A stretch of DNA of 64,000 nt, taken from assembly GCA_950295325.1 (NCBI GenBank), contig OX485805.1, positions 11,966,501 to 12,030,500 on the forward strand, read 5' to 3'. Position 1 is the stretch's first letter. Every line of letters starts with the position of its first letter. Below are positions 11,861 through 24,464 of the stretch, piece after piece. The position numbers and the translations under genes are program-made. The notes beneath the pieces were generated by a model, which searched no databases, was not told the origin of the DNA, and saw only the letters and a list, made by a program, of their open reading frames with translations. Origin of the DNA: Polytrichum commune (lineage: Eukaryota; Streptophyta; Polytrichopsida; Polytrichales; Polytrichaceae).

Positions 11861-14800
11861 TCAACTTCCCTTTCTCTGAGCTGAAATATGATCCTGTACG
11901 AACAACAAACATAGTCAATGAGAAGCAAAAGAGATCATGACGCATTTCATGGAAACTCCACAACCCTCAGTATAGCAATTGTCAAACAGTAGCAATTGAG
12001 AGCACAAATCAGGGCTGTGACACTATCCGACAAAAATCTTCCCCTTCCTCCACACTGGGATTTGAAATTGAAAGCTCTCTCAGAGATTGTAGATTGTCAA
12101 ACACAAACGCTCTCACAGGATGAGGAAAGAGCATAAAGTGTAATGGGGCCCCAACCTTCAGGAAGTCAAATGCTTTTGTGTCTTCTTTATTTGCTTTTGT
12201 AGAGTACCTAGGCACTACACTGCTAGAAAAATCAAACTCGTCACTATACACTTGTCCAAGATTAGTTGCAGGTGCACTGTTTCCTTGAAAACCACCTCCA
12301 GTGCCAAGGTTCATCCCCACTCCCAGTGTTTGCATGTTCGCTAAGCTGGCTGCCAGCTGCTGCTGTGCCCACATTGGATTTATTCCTCCCAACCCAAGGC
12401 CACCAGGAGCAAAACCTTGTGGTAACATGTTGGCCATCTGCATTAGTACTGCTGGGTTCATGTACATTATATGTGGTGGAAGCCCTCCTCCACCACCCAA
12501 TATGCCCAATTGGCTCAAATCGACCTTTCCTGCTCCAAATGCTTGATTCATAACACTTCCACTAGCTAAAGGTTGTCCAACATTTGACTTATTCATGCCA
12601 TTTGCAGATTGAGGTATAGAAACCCTAGGAGGTAAAGTTGCAAACGGATCTATGGAAGCACTGTCAAATTGCACAGGTTTCTCTGTTGAAAGTCCACCAA
12701 ACATATCTACCAAGCTGTCCACAGGAGCTTGTGAGTTTCTGGTAATCATTGAATCCTCTCCACCAACAGTAAGGCCGTCAAAGAGGCTTCCATTATCTTG
12801 ACTTGCATTGGGGATAGAAGTCTCGAGTTTGTCTACCCTAAATCCGGTAAAGAAGTCTTGATCCTCACTTTTCGGAACTCCTAAGGTCTCCTGTGACATC
12901 CCTGCAAACGGATAAGCTTCTTTGGAAGTGGTTGCCAATTTGTCAGACCATTGGGAACCTGCAAGCCAATCAGCTGGCTCTGCTGCTACTTCACCATTGA
13001 CATCAACTGAACTCTGTTGATCAGAGGTTGCAGGGGCACTCTGTAAACACCAAATTCCTCACTCAGTAAAGATATTGAATTGAGGACCTGAGTGCCTAAA
13101 AACGTCTACCATTTCAGAATAAGAGCAATATCAAGCTGCCTCATGCCTTCTTAATCACTAAGTGCATCCTAGTTGAAAATTATAACAATAAACAATTGTC
13201 TAGAAAATTATAACTTCACAAAAGGCTTTCCTGAGCACCTGTGCTTTATCAAATTCTCCAGATGCATCCCAATCATCCAATAGATCAGGCAACACCACAG
13301 GTGTTGATGGAGGACCCACTGGAGAAGAGCCCCAGCCTGAACCGGCCTTATGTTGACCCCTTTCCGAACTGCTCAATCCCAACAAATTTAACACCTGTGA
13401 ACATGCAGGTATTTGTTCATGAGCACTAGGGGGATTCAGCTCTTGATACTCAATGAAGACAATGACAAGCTCACTAAAGTTTACTCTTGGAAAGCAATAG
13501 ATAAGATGAACCTTGAGACCATGATCCATGAAAACTTTTTCAATTTGAATGCTCACAATCTCTTGGGTTCATACCATAATTTGCTGGCAGAACAACCATT
13601 AAAAAAGGTCCAGCCACCTTCAAAATTCACTAGATACAGTACCTTCTTGGATTTCTCCTTCAATGAAGCCTGTGGTGATCTCGAACATTCAATAATGGAT
13701 CCACTATCATCTTCAAACCTCCCTGTCACTTTTTGAAATACATCACTGCTGCCCCCCTGCCGTAACAAAGCTTCTAATATACACATGGCTTTCAAGCGCA
13801 CCTGATGCACAAGCAAGGATCAGCTTCATAGACCTGCTCATTTTTCACAATACCATCCAAAATTGCTTCAAGTAAAAATCTCAAACCGAAAAGAGAATGT
13901 ATCTCTGAGATCTTGATGAATGCTCTCAGATCCTTGCACATTCATATTTCCTTCTAAGTTGGTAAAAATGAATAAGGAGCAGACCTGCCATGAGTGTGCC
14001 CGTAGCTTGCTCTCAAGAGCATGACCAAGTCGTTCTGCATCTAAGTTAACAGCTCCTGTGAGAAAATTTTGAACAGTTTCCCGACTGGGTTGCAACCGCA
14101 TGCCGCCTGGAGTGGTCACAACATCCAACAAACGTTCTTCCTGGGAAGTGAGAACTCCTTCATTCTGTGACCTTCCTTCATCATACTCTGCTCTGTTATT
14201 ATACGATTCAGATATCTCACGAGTAGTGGAGAAGATTGTTGATTCTTCATAGTCTGTTGAATCATATTTGCCTTCCCGATCAGATGTTAGGGATTTCCGC
14301 AGACTGGGGGCCCTGAATCAACCAATACCAAAATAGTCAACTTGTCATAACCTTTGTAAATCATTCATGCATACAATAAGAATACATTGATAAGAAAATT
14401 TGACTACAACTGTAGTATATCGTTTAAAGACATCCATCCTGACACTCAATACTTCTATCCACATTTGAGTGTTAATAGCTGGAAGGGTCTAATACTGCAT
14501 AAGAATACACAGCCATACCTGTAGCTGCCAGAATTTGAGCTGCCATAGCCACTGCTGCTCACACTGCTGCCCAATCCACTCATTTGACGGATGGTAGAGC
14601 TTCCAAAACCTAGCATATCATCCAACATTGTCTTCTTTTCTTCTCTGTTGGGCATGTCATAATTGGTGTTCCCAAAGCCCTGGATGCGCTTGCTAGCTTC
14701 TTCCTGGGCTTGAATTCTCTCATCTGAGGCAAAAATGGCAGATATTGCTTCCTGTGCTGTGTCTCGCACTGCTTTGTTTAGAGCATCGCCTTTAAGTGCA

Positions 14801-17010
14801 TCAGGCTGACCCCTGCATTTTAGAGCGCGATTGCGTCTATCAAATCATGGTTATCCACTCCAACTTACAGAGAACTTAACCCACACATGTCTACTCTTTC
14901 AAAGCAAAAACCTTCTCAATACCACCTGGAACTTGCAAGTCTCAATTGAGCTCAATGAAAATTTGTGTAACCATGCACTGTATTTTCCATGATACTAAAC
15001 CAGCTGTCAGCAATCTAGAAAGTTTACCAGAATCAAAATCACAAAGAGTTGGAAAACAAGCAATTATGCATTTATTCGAAATTGCTGCTTTGGAAAGCTC
15101 CAGAACCACAGATTATTTTCCCGCTACTCACCTATAGTGTAAAAGGTTCCGGATAACTGCAGCTTGTCGCTGTATTTCACGCCGAAATTCTGTACCTGCT
15201 TTGCCTGCTGCAAACTTGATGAGTCTCAAGGTCTGCACAACGCAACATAAGAATTCATAGTCTCAAATTCCTAATTGATATGAGTCCGCTATATCTACTC
15301 TACTAAAGGTAACATTGCTGCATGGATTTTTGCATCCCTTGACAACTACATTAAACCTACTCATCAATAAAATATTTAGGATAGAAAGGAGTGGAATTGA
15401 GCAGTTGCTCTTGAAAGGCATTTGGATTGATTCACAATGTCTTATCCAGACGAGCCTGATTGTTGCACATCTAGATTTTTAGTCAACTGTCTTATGCAAT
15501 TTGTCCACGACTTCGATTAAACCTTTGACCACTTTGCAACATGATTTGCGATAACCCTCCCACCTCTCTAACATGCCCTAATGTAAGCCCCTCCATGCAG
15601 TCTTTTGTAACAGCATCCTTCCCAGACCATGACAGCGATCCTTTCCCCTAAGATTCGCATTATTGCCAGCCCTTCTAAGTATACACTCATTAAAATCTTC
15701 CTTAATGATCATAATTCAACGCTAACTTCACTTGGGCAATTCTATGAGAGATAGGCTCCTCCGGGGTAGATACGGCCATTTCCGTGCAAGAACCTTACTT
15801 CATCAAAGGGACATGCAATACCGACTATATATGTCGAAGCACTCACTTCAGGCTCTTACTTACTACACTGCACTGCTCAACACCCCTCTCATTCCCACAG
15901 CAACTGTACTAGTATGTCGTGAATTTGTTGAAAGGATCTCATCTTTGACCTTATTTGTGGATTCCACTCTACTCAAATTATTATAGTACTGAGACCCGGA
16001 CAATCTAACACCAAAGATTGTGTACACAGTTCCTATCACGTGACTTGCTTCACGACAGGGCTCTTGTGATCCAGACGCTTCAGGATTCGGTCCAGGAGCT
16101 CCCGTGATACTCTAACTAGCTTGGCAACGTGATCCTTCATAAACCTCTTGCCTCTCTGACACACATATGGTCTCTTTCAAGCATGCTCCAATTTCAGTCT
16201 CTCAATGCAGTCGTTCGTTGCAGCGATCCTTTCCAGACCATGGCATCGATCCTTTTTACTCAAGAATCGCATTGTTGCCTGCCCCCCTTACCAAGCAGGC
16301 TCCTCTCATTGGATCCTTCCTTACTGATTGTATTTCCATCGCTGAATCACTTGACGTCACTACGACACTGTGTAGGTCCACAGTTCCTATCGTGTGAACT
16401 GCTTCTCATCGTCCCGATTCCCTCAGACAAACACCACCTTTTCCTTCCTTATCCAGAATATTTCTGCTCAATTCACTTGACTTTTCTATAAGAGATAGGC
16501 TCCTCTGAGTAATTACGGCCATTTCCGTGCGAGACCCCTACTCCACCAAAGGCACAACCAATAGCGACAATATGCATTGAAGCACTCAGCTTCAAGCTCT
16601 TACTTACTACTTACTGTTCAATAGCACAGCATCTGTATTAAGTATTTCGTGATTCCGTTAGAAGGTTCTCATCCACGACCTTATTTGAGGATTCCACTCT
16701 ACTCAAATTACAACAGTATTATTGGCACCCGAACAGTCTAAGACCTGAGTTTGCGTACACAGTTCATATCGTATAAATTGCTGCTCATCGGCATAATTCC
16801 GACCTTTTGCTTCACGACAGGGCTCCTGTGATCCAGCCGCTTCAGGATCCGGTCCAGGAGCTCCCGCACGATGTCCAGGGACGAAGTGTGCATCAATGTG
16901 CAGAGCTCCTCCAGCTTGTACACGGGCGCAATGGTCTCGCTGTCGCTGGTCACTCCGTCCACCAAGAGCGTCCGTCTGTAGGCCTCCACAGCCCGCAAGC
17001 CCTGCTGCAT
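11861..17010 (-). CDS. MTV1: ENTH/VHS-type AP-4 accessory protein, copy a (MODIFIED TRANSPORT TO THE VACUOLE 1-like)
   Basis: Eight coding exons: 17010-16804, 15232-15132, 14812-14519, 14312-13985, 13801-13643, 13394-13239, 13040-12156 and 11893-11861. All have GT-AG ends and phases that close, giving 720 residues. MTV1 (tepsin homologue) binds the AP-4 adaptor at the trans-Golgi network in vacuolar protein sorting. The N-terminal ENTH/VHS helix bundle covers about residues 1-130 (VYKLEELCTLM, ILKRLDHRSPVVKQK, EFRREIQRQAAVIR, DALKGDALNKAVRDTAQEAI). A second helical domain follows (GGMRLQPSRETVQNFL to LKAMCILEALLRQG). The low-complexity tail carries LFDGLTV near residue 501, which fits the AP-4 beta-binding LFxG[M/L]x[L/V], and AFDFLK at 705-710, which resembles the AP-4 epsilon-binding motif. 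The last exon encodes only DHISAQRKGS. The ATG at 17010 is the first and matches copy b; an in-frame GTG lies two codons upstream. Intron 1 carries an internal duplication. Confidence 0.93.
15540..16107 (-). repeat. Tandemly duplicated segment in MTV1-a intron 1
   Basis: This segment is a diverged copy of about 16130-16866, which is the rest of intron 1 plus the 3' end of exon 1. Matching anchors are agagataggctcctc (15745 and 16492), cagcgatcctttcc-like text (15630 and 16225) and the exon 1 sequence listed separately. Offsets vary (about 620-760), so indels followed the duplication. Confidence 0.8.
16047..16107 (-). pseudogene. Duplicated fragment of MTV1-a exon 1
   Basis: About 60 bases closely match the 3' end of exon 1 at 16809-16868 (gcttcacgacagggctc, ttcaggattcggtccaggag), with few differences. 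The donor-side sequence and everything 5' of gagctcccg are lost. It lies within intron 1 and has no start codon, so it should be spliced out. Confidence 0.85.
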
Positions 17011-17190
17011 CTCCACGGCCTTCTCCTCCTACCTCGCAATCCTCCGAAAATTGCACAGATCAAGGTCGCAGAAGAGATCAGCCTCGCACTAGCGGCGAAT
17101 CCTCCCCTGCCAGCAACCCTCCCGCGCTGCGATGATCCATCCCTTGTAAAATGCCTCGAGGCAGCAGCACTGAATTCCCCTGCACCGATT
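17011..17190 (-). promoter_or_regulatory. MTV1-a 5' leader / proximal promoter, homologous to MTV1-b
   Basis: About 180 bases upstream of the ATG are shared, as an inverted copy, with the DNA upstream of MTV1-b. Homology stops near 17190 and 24299. I cannot place a TATA box or the transcription start with confidence. Confidence 0.5.
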
Positions 17191-18896
17191 GCAACAGAGT
17201 CGAGAGTCGTGAGCTTCAAACCCTAATTGCTTCCAACAACCAAAGCCTGGTCAATCCCTGCTTGCTTTCGCATGTTCTCAATTTGTAGCCAGGTGGCATT
17301 AACCCCTAAATAAATATGGTAGATAACATGTTCTTCCAAGGGTTAAGAACAAGGTAGATAAGCATCTTGAAGAGTACCTAGTCTATAGTTATTAACTAGG
17401 CACGCACGTTAGTATTCATTTTGGCAACATATTTAAATTAAATCTTGGGAAAAGGTTAAGTTCATCCAAAGATAGTTAACCATGAGGTGTCCACTATGAG
17501 AGTTTGACACATGGCAATACTTGGCAATGTTGGCATACATACATGTATTTGAGGGTGGCCTTGATTGTTTAGATATATTTGAATAAAATATAAAGAGAAC
17601 ATCCTAACACATGTTGTGAAGCCAAAAATGTGGTTGCAAGTATTTTTCAAAGGTAACCTTTTTAAGACAATTTTTAATTGCCTTTAAGTGGCAGTTTGGT
17701 CCATGTAATGCAATGTCATAACTTAATGGGTAAGGTTTAGTGAAGCTCAGTGAAAGCTCTTAATTTAATATTTAAAATATTTATATAATTACTTTTTAAA
17801 TGTCATTTTAGGACAAAGCTTCTCATGACAAAGCCACATTCCCTTGTTTTCTTCGTTTCTTTCTCTTACACTTGGAATTAGTAAAGATCTACACCGCCTT
17901 GAACAAAGTGATTGAATTCATGCATTGTCATGTATTAGCTTCCGGGGTTCGGAGTTGTTAAAACCTTCAATCTAGTCTTTGTTAGAAAATATACTACATC
18001 GTTTGTGGTATTTAGTGTCAACAATCTAATAATATGATTTCCCTATCATGAAGCCCATGTGTGGGTTACACTAGTTATCAACAACTTGACCGTTGGTGTA
18101 ACCACATCACACTTGTCATTAGTGTGCTTATTGTTATCTTGGCATCAATATGCTCAATAATAATATGAGGTCTATACCTAGGTTACATAATAGTCAACAA
18201 ATTAATTATAAGCATAAACACATGATGCTTGACATTACTTAATATGATCAATAATATCGTCCTCTTGCATACTAAATGCACACCTATCATCTCAAGTACA
18301 CCAATGTGCTACATTAAATGCCATACCATGAAAAGTCATACATTTTGAAAAGTTGCCTTACTAACAAATAGTACCATGACAATGAACAACATGACAATTC
18401 TATGCCGTTAGGCATCACTGTTTACACCCTTCACAATTAGTGCAGGTCACACTAAATACCATAATTTGTGTAGTTAGTGGTCTCTACGATACATGTGAAT
18501 GGTTTCCAAGCATATGATAGGTTGTGGGAGAAGCAACTTTATTGTCCACCTTGATATATGTTACCCCAATAATTGTTAAAATCACATACAATTTGTGTTA
18601 AAGAGAATTGCACTAGCCGAAAAAGTCCAAAAAAATATACCAGTAAATGTGAATTGTTAACATTTAAGGGAAGTTCTAAATTTTATGCTCCCGTCTTCAA
18701 TGAATTCGCCTCAACAAGTTTTAATTTGGATGAAAGCGAGGCTATGGATTTTTATAACCTGGATGAAATTGACAAAAACCCCAACCCTAAACCTCAAACC
18801 TTGCACCCTACTACCATACTTGAACAACTAACATATATAGACCCACTACGGATGCATATGAATCCATCAATTATGAAGTGGACTTTGATCTAAACC

Positions 18897-19115
18897 AATG
18901 TCCGGGGAGTTTTTTTGGGAATGATCAGTCAAAATCCTAGTAATTCCAAGTCCAACCAATTACATGTTCACAATCTTCCGGCATTTCTTTAGTAAATTTG
19001 AGGTACATTCCACACATTCCTCTAAAATAATCGGTTATTTTCCTGGAGCCTTGAACTTCAACCGGTTATTTCTCAAACTCAGTCGATTCATTTGTAACTA
19101 GTAGTCGGTTCTCCA
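18897..19115 (+). repeat. Dispersed repeat family B, copy 2
   Basis: Starts aatgtccggggagttttttt and keeps the family order: gatcagtcaaaatc, caattacatgttcac, gaggtacattccacacat, taaaataatcggttat, caaccggttatttctcaaac. Confidence 0.6.
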
Positions 19116-19449
19116 TGTTCATTGATCTAAACAATCCCTACATACATATTGAGCATGAAATTATAGGTGTGTTTGCTGAACGAGACAATGCAACTGACAA
19201 TGAACCCATTGAAGAAGTTGACAATGTGCAAATTGGTGATGTGGTGGTAGATAGAGTATGATTCAAGAATGTTGAAAGTGCATTAATGACCTATAAACAA
19301 AAATTGGAATAAAGACCTATTGATGTTACACCTCCGATCTAGAGTATTCATTCTTTCATTACACTTAGATGTATGATGATTTTCATATCTTATATTTTTC
19401 ATCCTTTATCTATATGAGTGTTATTGTTTTTAAATTTCAAAATCACATA

Positions 19450-19947
19450 CTCCCTCCGTTTCATATCAAAAGTTACGTTTCACTAAATATGTGGGATTAA
19501 GGTCATTTTTCGCATTTTTAGCACGAAATTGAGTGCATTGTATAGCTCTCACTAAGCACTTTCCGGTGAGCTAGGGGTGTCCAAAAAAAAATCAAAATTT
19601 TTTTAACGCCAATTTCATTGGAAGCCCGTCATTTTGGGCGGATGGCACCGAAGCTCATTTGCTAATGAGTAGTGAGGTTGAGACTCGTGCTCCTTAAGGT
19701 TTGTGTTTAGGGTTAGGGTTTTTGAGAAGAAACGGCATGGCGATGTCCATTTATGATGAAATCGATGTTAAATAAGTGTAAATTGTTAGTTGATTGACTT
19801 GGTAGTTCATCAACAACAACATTTACATTGTTTATAGCAACATTCCAATTCGTTTGACGAAGTTTGAAAGAAATTTCACCAAACGTATCTTTTGTTTCGT
19901 AACGCAAATTATGTCCAAATGTAACTTTTGATATGAAACGGAGGGAG
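19450..19947. mobile_element. Stowaway-type MITE (Tc1/mariner superfamily), 498 bp
   Basis: Terminal inverted repeats of about 30 bp begin ctccctccgtttcatatc and continue aaaagttac; the right end is the exact complement over most of this length (gatatgaaacggagggag). Both sides are flanked by TA (19448-19449 and 19948-19949), the target duplication of this superfamily. The interior has no transposase frame. It is larger than most Stowaway elements. Confidence 0.9.
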
Positions 19948-20458
19948 TATGTGTTATTCACGTAGGTGTTACAAATTGTCTATCCTACCCCCAATAAGTG
20001 TTAAGTGTTAACAACTATCGAGGTGGATTGTATGAGCATAAATGTCACAAACAACATACAATTGTACATGTGTACAAAGTATGGATATAATAGAGAGTAC
20101 AAACTACATGTCCATTACTAGACTTCAATGACATGCTCTTCTTAGCATTGACCTCTAGATTTCTAGTGGATGTGAATCAAAAGTATAACCATGTCCATGC
20201 CATGTCTTTCATGTAGTGCTTTGACAAATTCAACATACTCCACTGGTAAGATGAATTTACGGAAGTGCAAACTCAATTTCCAACATTTTTACAAACCAAA
20301 TTCACTTTATAAACAACCAATTTAACTTGGATGGTCAACCAATTTCATTACATGTTGTGAATAATTTCATGATTTGGTATCCACATTCATAACTTCACAA
20401 ATCAATTCCATAAACCATATAACTTTATTTCACAAAGAATGGTTCATCATGTATAAGA

Positions 20459-21506
20459 TTATCCTAATTGATCCCTACAACTAGCTCTGTCAAATTTTTG
20501 ATTGACCTCTCTTATCCAGCTTTGGACCATGTTTATAGCAATTGCTTGTACCTCATCATTAATGTGACCTAATAATGTTTGATGATTTTGGAGATGATTT
20601 TGTCGGATATGGCTTTTGATGTGTCCAAATTCCAATTTTGCAGCATTGAGAAATGGACTATGTGATGGCAAACAAAAGTAGATGTCCAACATCTCCAAAA
20701 GATTGATGTATTTAATGAGATGTGTGAAATAGGACATTGTCCATGAGAAAGAACCTTTGTCTATCAAGGCTAGGAATGACCTTGGTTTGAATGAATGCTA
20801 AGAACTTGTATGTATTGTAGGCACCAAGTATGACATCGTGTGCAATAGATCCTTCATAACCACTTGCAACCACCAAAGATAAATTTTGACCCCTTTGAGT
20901 TGGACAAATTTGTTGGCATCTTTTGTCCTCAACGAGCCCTTCCAAATAAACATGTAAAATGTAAATTGAAACCAAACTCATCCACGTATACAACATCAAC
21001 CATACTACCACCAACCTCTGAATTTTCTTGACACCACTCTATATGCTCTCGAAGATGTTCTCCATTATTATATTCGTCCGGTTCATATCACATCAACTTG
21101 AGGGTAAATCCAACTTGACTTTAAATGGCTTTTGAAACACATGTAATAGATAGAGGCATGGGAATTGACAAGCTTCATTCACCTAACGATGGAGAGATTC
21201 TACAATGATGTTTGGATCTACATCAAGCCTTTATACCAACCATTGAATGTGCTCATCTTTGTAAAATTGGATAGCGAACACCGCCTCTATGTGTGGGTTA
21301 CTAATTGACCATTTGATTAAAAAAACTTTGGCTATGCTCTTGATAGTTTCGTAAGGATAACCATAACATTCATTTGTATCAGCACAAGATAAGCGCTCAT
21401 TAAAATTATAATATATGATTCGAGAGTGAAGTGCATCATCTATGTACTTATATCTATGTGGACGACTAGGCATAGCTATTAAACCAAACCAATTTAGTTC
21501 TCCCAC
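20459..21506 (-). pseudogene. Decayed Tc1/mariner-like (DDE) transposase
   Basis: Three minus-strand frames follow in N-to-C order. The 21506-21231 frame contains YPYETIKSIAKVF, an HTH-like segment. The 21014-20712 frame carries the catalytic core (SLVVASGYEGSIAHDVILG, then FFLMDNVLFHTSH with the second Asp). The 20767-20459 frame carries LPSHSPFLNAAKLEFGHIK, where the usual LNPIE third acidic site has changed. Frame changes and stops separate them, so it is not functional. It may have mobilised the Stowaway element 0.5 kb away, but their ends have not been matched. Confidence 0.7.
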
Positions 21507-23344
21507 AAATTTGTAAGCAAATTGAGACTAAGAGTACCATCAATTTCTAGAGAGTGTAAAAACTACCACATTCACAATCTCCGTGCATAAAAGTTCTAAA
21601 TGGCAACTTGGACCTTATGTATTAGATGCAATTCGTGTTGTAGTGATTTTTACAAACATACTATGGCAGAAAACCCTCCCTTGGTAAGTGGCTTTGGCCA
21701 TCCAAGATTATCTAAGGTGAATAATACTCTTACAACCACTACCTTTAGTAGACACATAAACATGTAAGTTTCAAACATCTTTCCTTTATGCCAAATTATT
21801 GTCATTTCTTGATAACATTGTTGTGTCCAATTTAATGATGAAAATTCAGCTACCGTAAGTTGAATCTATCCAATTCAGAGGGAGGCTGCCACGTAGACTA
21901 AATCACAAACTCCAATAATCTTCAGCAAGAATTTGTGGCGACCGGATTCTCAACGGTCAATCTAAATGTTGTGCATGTGCAACATAACATTTAAAGGGGC
22001 ATCACAAGGAAGTGGATCGTCTTTATTCCTCAAACTAAACAATATTTGTCCATCTATCTATTATCACCTTCACAAATTTTGATGATTTTTTTGGAAGAAA
22101 TTTAGCTATAATTGATGCGTTCTTACACTAATGACTGCAAAAAGAGGGGAAAGTTGCAAACTTAACACACTCCACAACCTACACCGCTTCCAAATTGATT
22201 TTATTGTCATACCTAGTATGGAAACTCTTGCCAACAACTGGATGTTGCGAAACAAGAAGGCAAAAATGTGAAATGAGGAGGCGAGAAGTTGAGAGTTCGA
22301 GAATATGAGAACCGCTTGGTTTGGAATATTTTTGAAAATGGTTTGGAAGATTCATGAGGTTGCTAGAGGTAAAGGTCCACTCTCATGAAAGTGAGTTGTG
22401 CCACATGTCAAGTCACTTTAGAAGAATCATGAACTGATTTAGAAGGCTCATGAAATTGGTGTAGAACATTTCAGTGACATGGGTTAGAAAGTTCATGAAG
22501 TAGCTTAAAACCTTCATGAAATTGGATTTGCACTTCCATGAAGTCATCTTACCAAAGGAGTAATTCCACAAGAGGCTTGAATCGGAGTTAGTGTTTATAC
22601 ACATTGTGATACAAGGGATGAAGGATCGAACAACAAATGGTAGCTTCGGATTGAGGAGAAAACAAAATATTAGAAATTAGTATGTAATTGCAAGAAGAGG
22701 TGGGGGGAGTCACGTGGATAAATAGAACCGGACCCTTGCTTGTTCCTCCACAAATTATTTACCATCTTATATAGCCACCCCCTATCGAGGGGGTTTGGTA
22801 TCACTTGAGCTTCCATAACTAAGAACGACATGGAGATGAATTTTAATAATTCCCTATGGCACGGTTTCTCCGAAGGAAGCAATAGACATTCATCCCCGTT
22901 GTTGTGCATGTGGGAAAATTCTTTGTTGTCAAAGCATCTCAAGCATGGTTGGGTAGAGGCGGAAGCCCCAATTTCAAAGGCACTTCAACGCTTGCCTTGG
23001 GCACCGAGAGAAATACCTAGAAAGATATGCAACCCTCATGTAGGCATTTTTCAACTCCATATACATTTTATGGACATTGGATAGCTTGAGGAAAGTGTCT
23101 ATTCCAATTAGCATCGTGAATCACGAAGCGGAGAGCCTCTTACTCTTTCAATGATCATATATGTTAGTAAACCCTCCCAACCGTGTTATGTAACCTAGAA
23201 TGAACTCTATAACGGAGCACACACCCATTCCAATCTCATCGCAACACATGTTAATCTCATGTCTATGTTGGACTACAAACGTAGTCGATGGTCATGTCAC
23301 AAGTGACAATTCAAACATACTAGCAATGAATAGCTAGGGAGATC

Positions 23345-23560
23345 CAACCTTTAGTTATAGATGAACCGGTTGAGTTTGAGAAATAACCCCTTGACGTGCA
23401 AGACATCAAGAGAATTATCGATCATGTTGGAGAAATCTATGTAAATATATTTAGAAAAATTAATAAAGATAAACCGAATGATCAAAACATGTAACTGGTT
23501 GGACTTGAAAACACTGGGATTTCGACCGATTGTGCCTAAAAATCTCCTTGGAACACTGAG
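23345..23560 (-). repeat. Dispersed repeat family B, inverted copy
   Basis: Reverse complement of the family: it reads atgaaccggttgagtttgag at its left and aaatctccttggaacactg at its right on the plus strand. Confidence 0.6.
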
Positions 23561-24464
23561 GGCCACTTCACACACTGGCCAAGAGCCGTGACCATGAAAT
23601 TGTGAGAGCCCAAAAAAAAGTGCCCAAAGGCCGTCCCAAGATCACGTTGTGTGGTCACAGGTCATGAAGTGTAGTGTGAAGTCATATGTTAACGGACCCT
23701 CAACCAAATGCTATTTCAATGATTTTTATTCATACGGGGATCCTCACACATGATAAAATAGAATAAACCAACGGTTGTGAGCATTTGGAATGACATGGTC
23801 TCCTGGTTTTGTTTTCGACCTACCTCCAAGAGATGATTTTTGAAAATAGTCTAAGTGACCATGAAACGCGATCCATTCGATGCCATGTAGGAATCCACGT
23901 AGACTGTACATCCATCTTGCATTCACATACTCCGTTGGTCCCTCAAGCGTAGTGTGAAGTAGCGAACTTGGACCGGCTCCGCCTTTTCCACCAATGAGAG
24001 TGCTTGAAGTGTGATGGTCATGGGCTCTCAGTCTCGTGTGTTTGAAGCGGCCCTGAACATAGGCGTCGCAAGTGAAGAAGAGGGACCACAAAAGCCCACA
24101 TGCCACGTGGCACAAAACACCTTGGCCATTGGTCAACTAGGCCTAGCAAATTAAACCCCCGCCGTACAAAGCGCGGGAAACCCAAATTCCAGGTCGAACT
24201 GGCGACCTTGTTCAGCTGTCCGAAACAGGGGATTGACCAGCTTATGTAATAAACTGGTCCTAATAACTTAATTAGGGTTTCAAGCCAACGAACGACGACT
24301 GTGTTGAATTCAGTGCTGCTGCCTCGAGGCATTTGCTAGGAATGGATCATCGGAGCGCGGGAAGGCTGCTGGCCGGGGAGGATTCGCTGCTAGTGCGAGG
24401 CTGATCACTTCCGGGAATGTGGTTTGTACAATTTTGAGAGGATTGCGAGGAGAAGGCAGGCGAG

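Larger units (their letters stand above)
17011..24464. other. Spacer between the two MTV1 starts
   Basis: The two outer ends are homologous in inverted orientation: 17011 to about 17190 mirrors about 24299-24464 (both carry gaattcagtgctgctgcctc and a gatcatc word). These are the likely 5' leaders and core promoters. Between them is AT-rich DNA with a Stowaway element, a mariner-like remnant and two family B repeats. The open frames here (for example 18573-18893 and 22670-22942) match nothing I know. Confidence 0.65.

Noticed and set aside
12266..12553. Open frames antisense to MTV1-a exon 7
   Set aside because: Shadows of the Gly/Met/Gln-rich coding sequence. The same happens opposite MTV1-b at 28542-28784.
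16703..17226. Frames in other phases across MTV1-a exon 1
   Set aside because: High-GC exon gives open shadows. The ENTH/VHS frame is confirmed by copy b and by exon phases.
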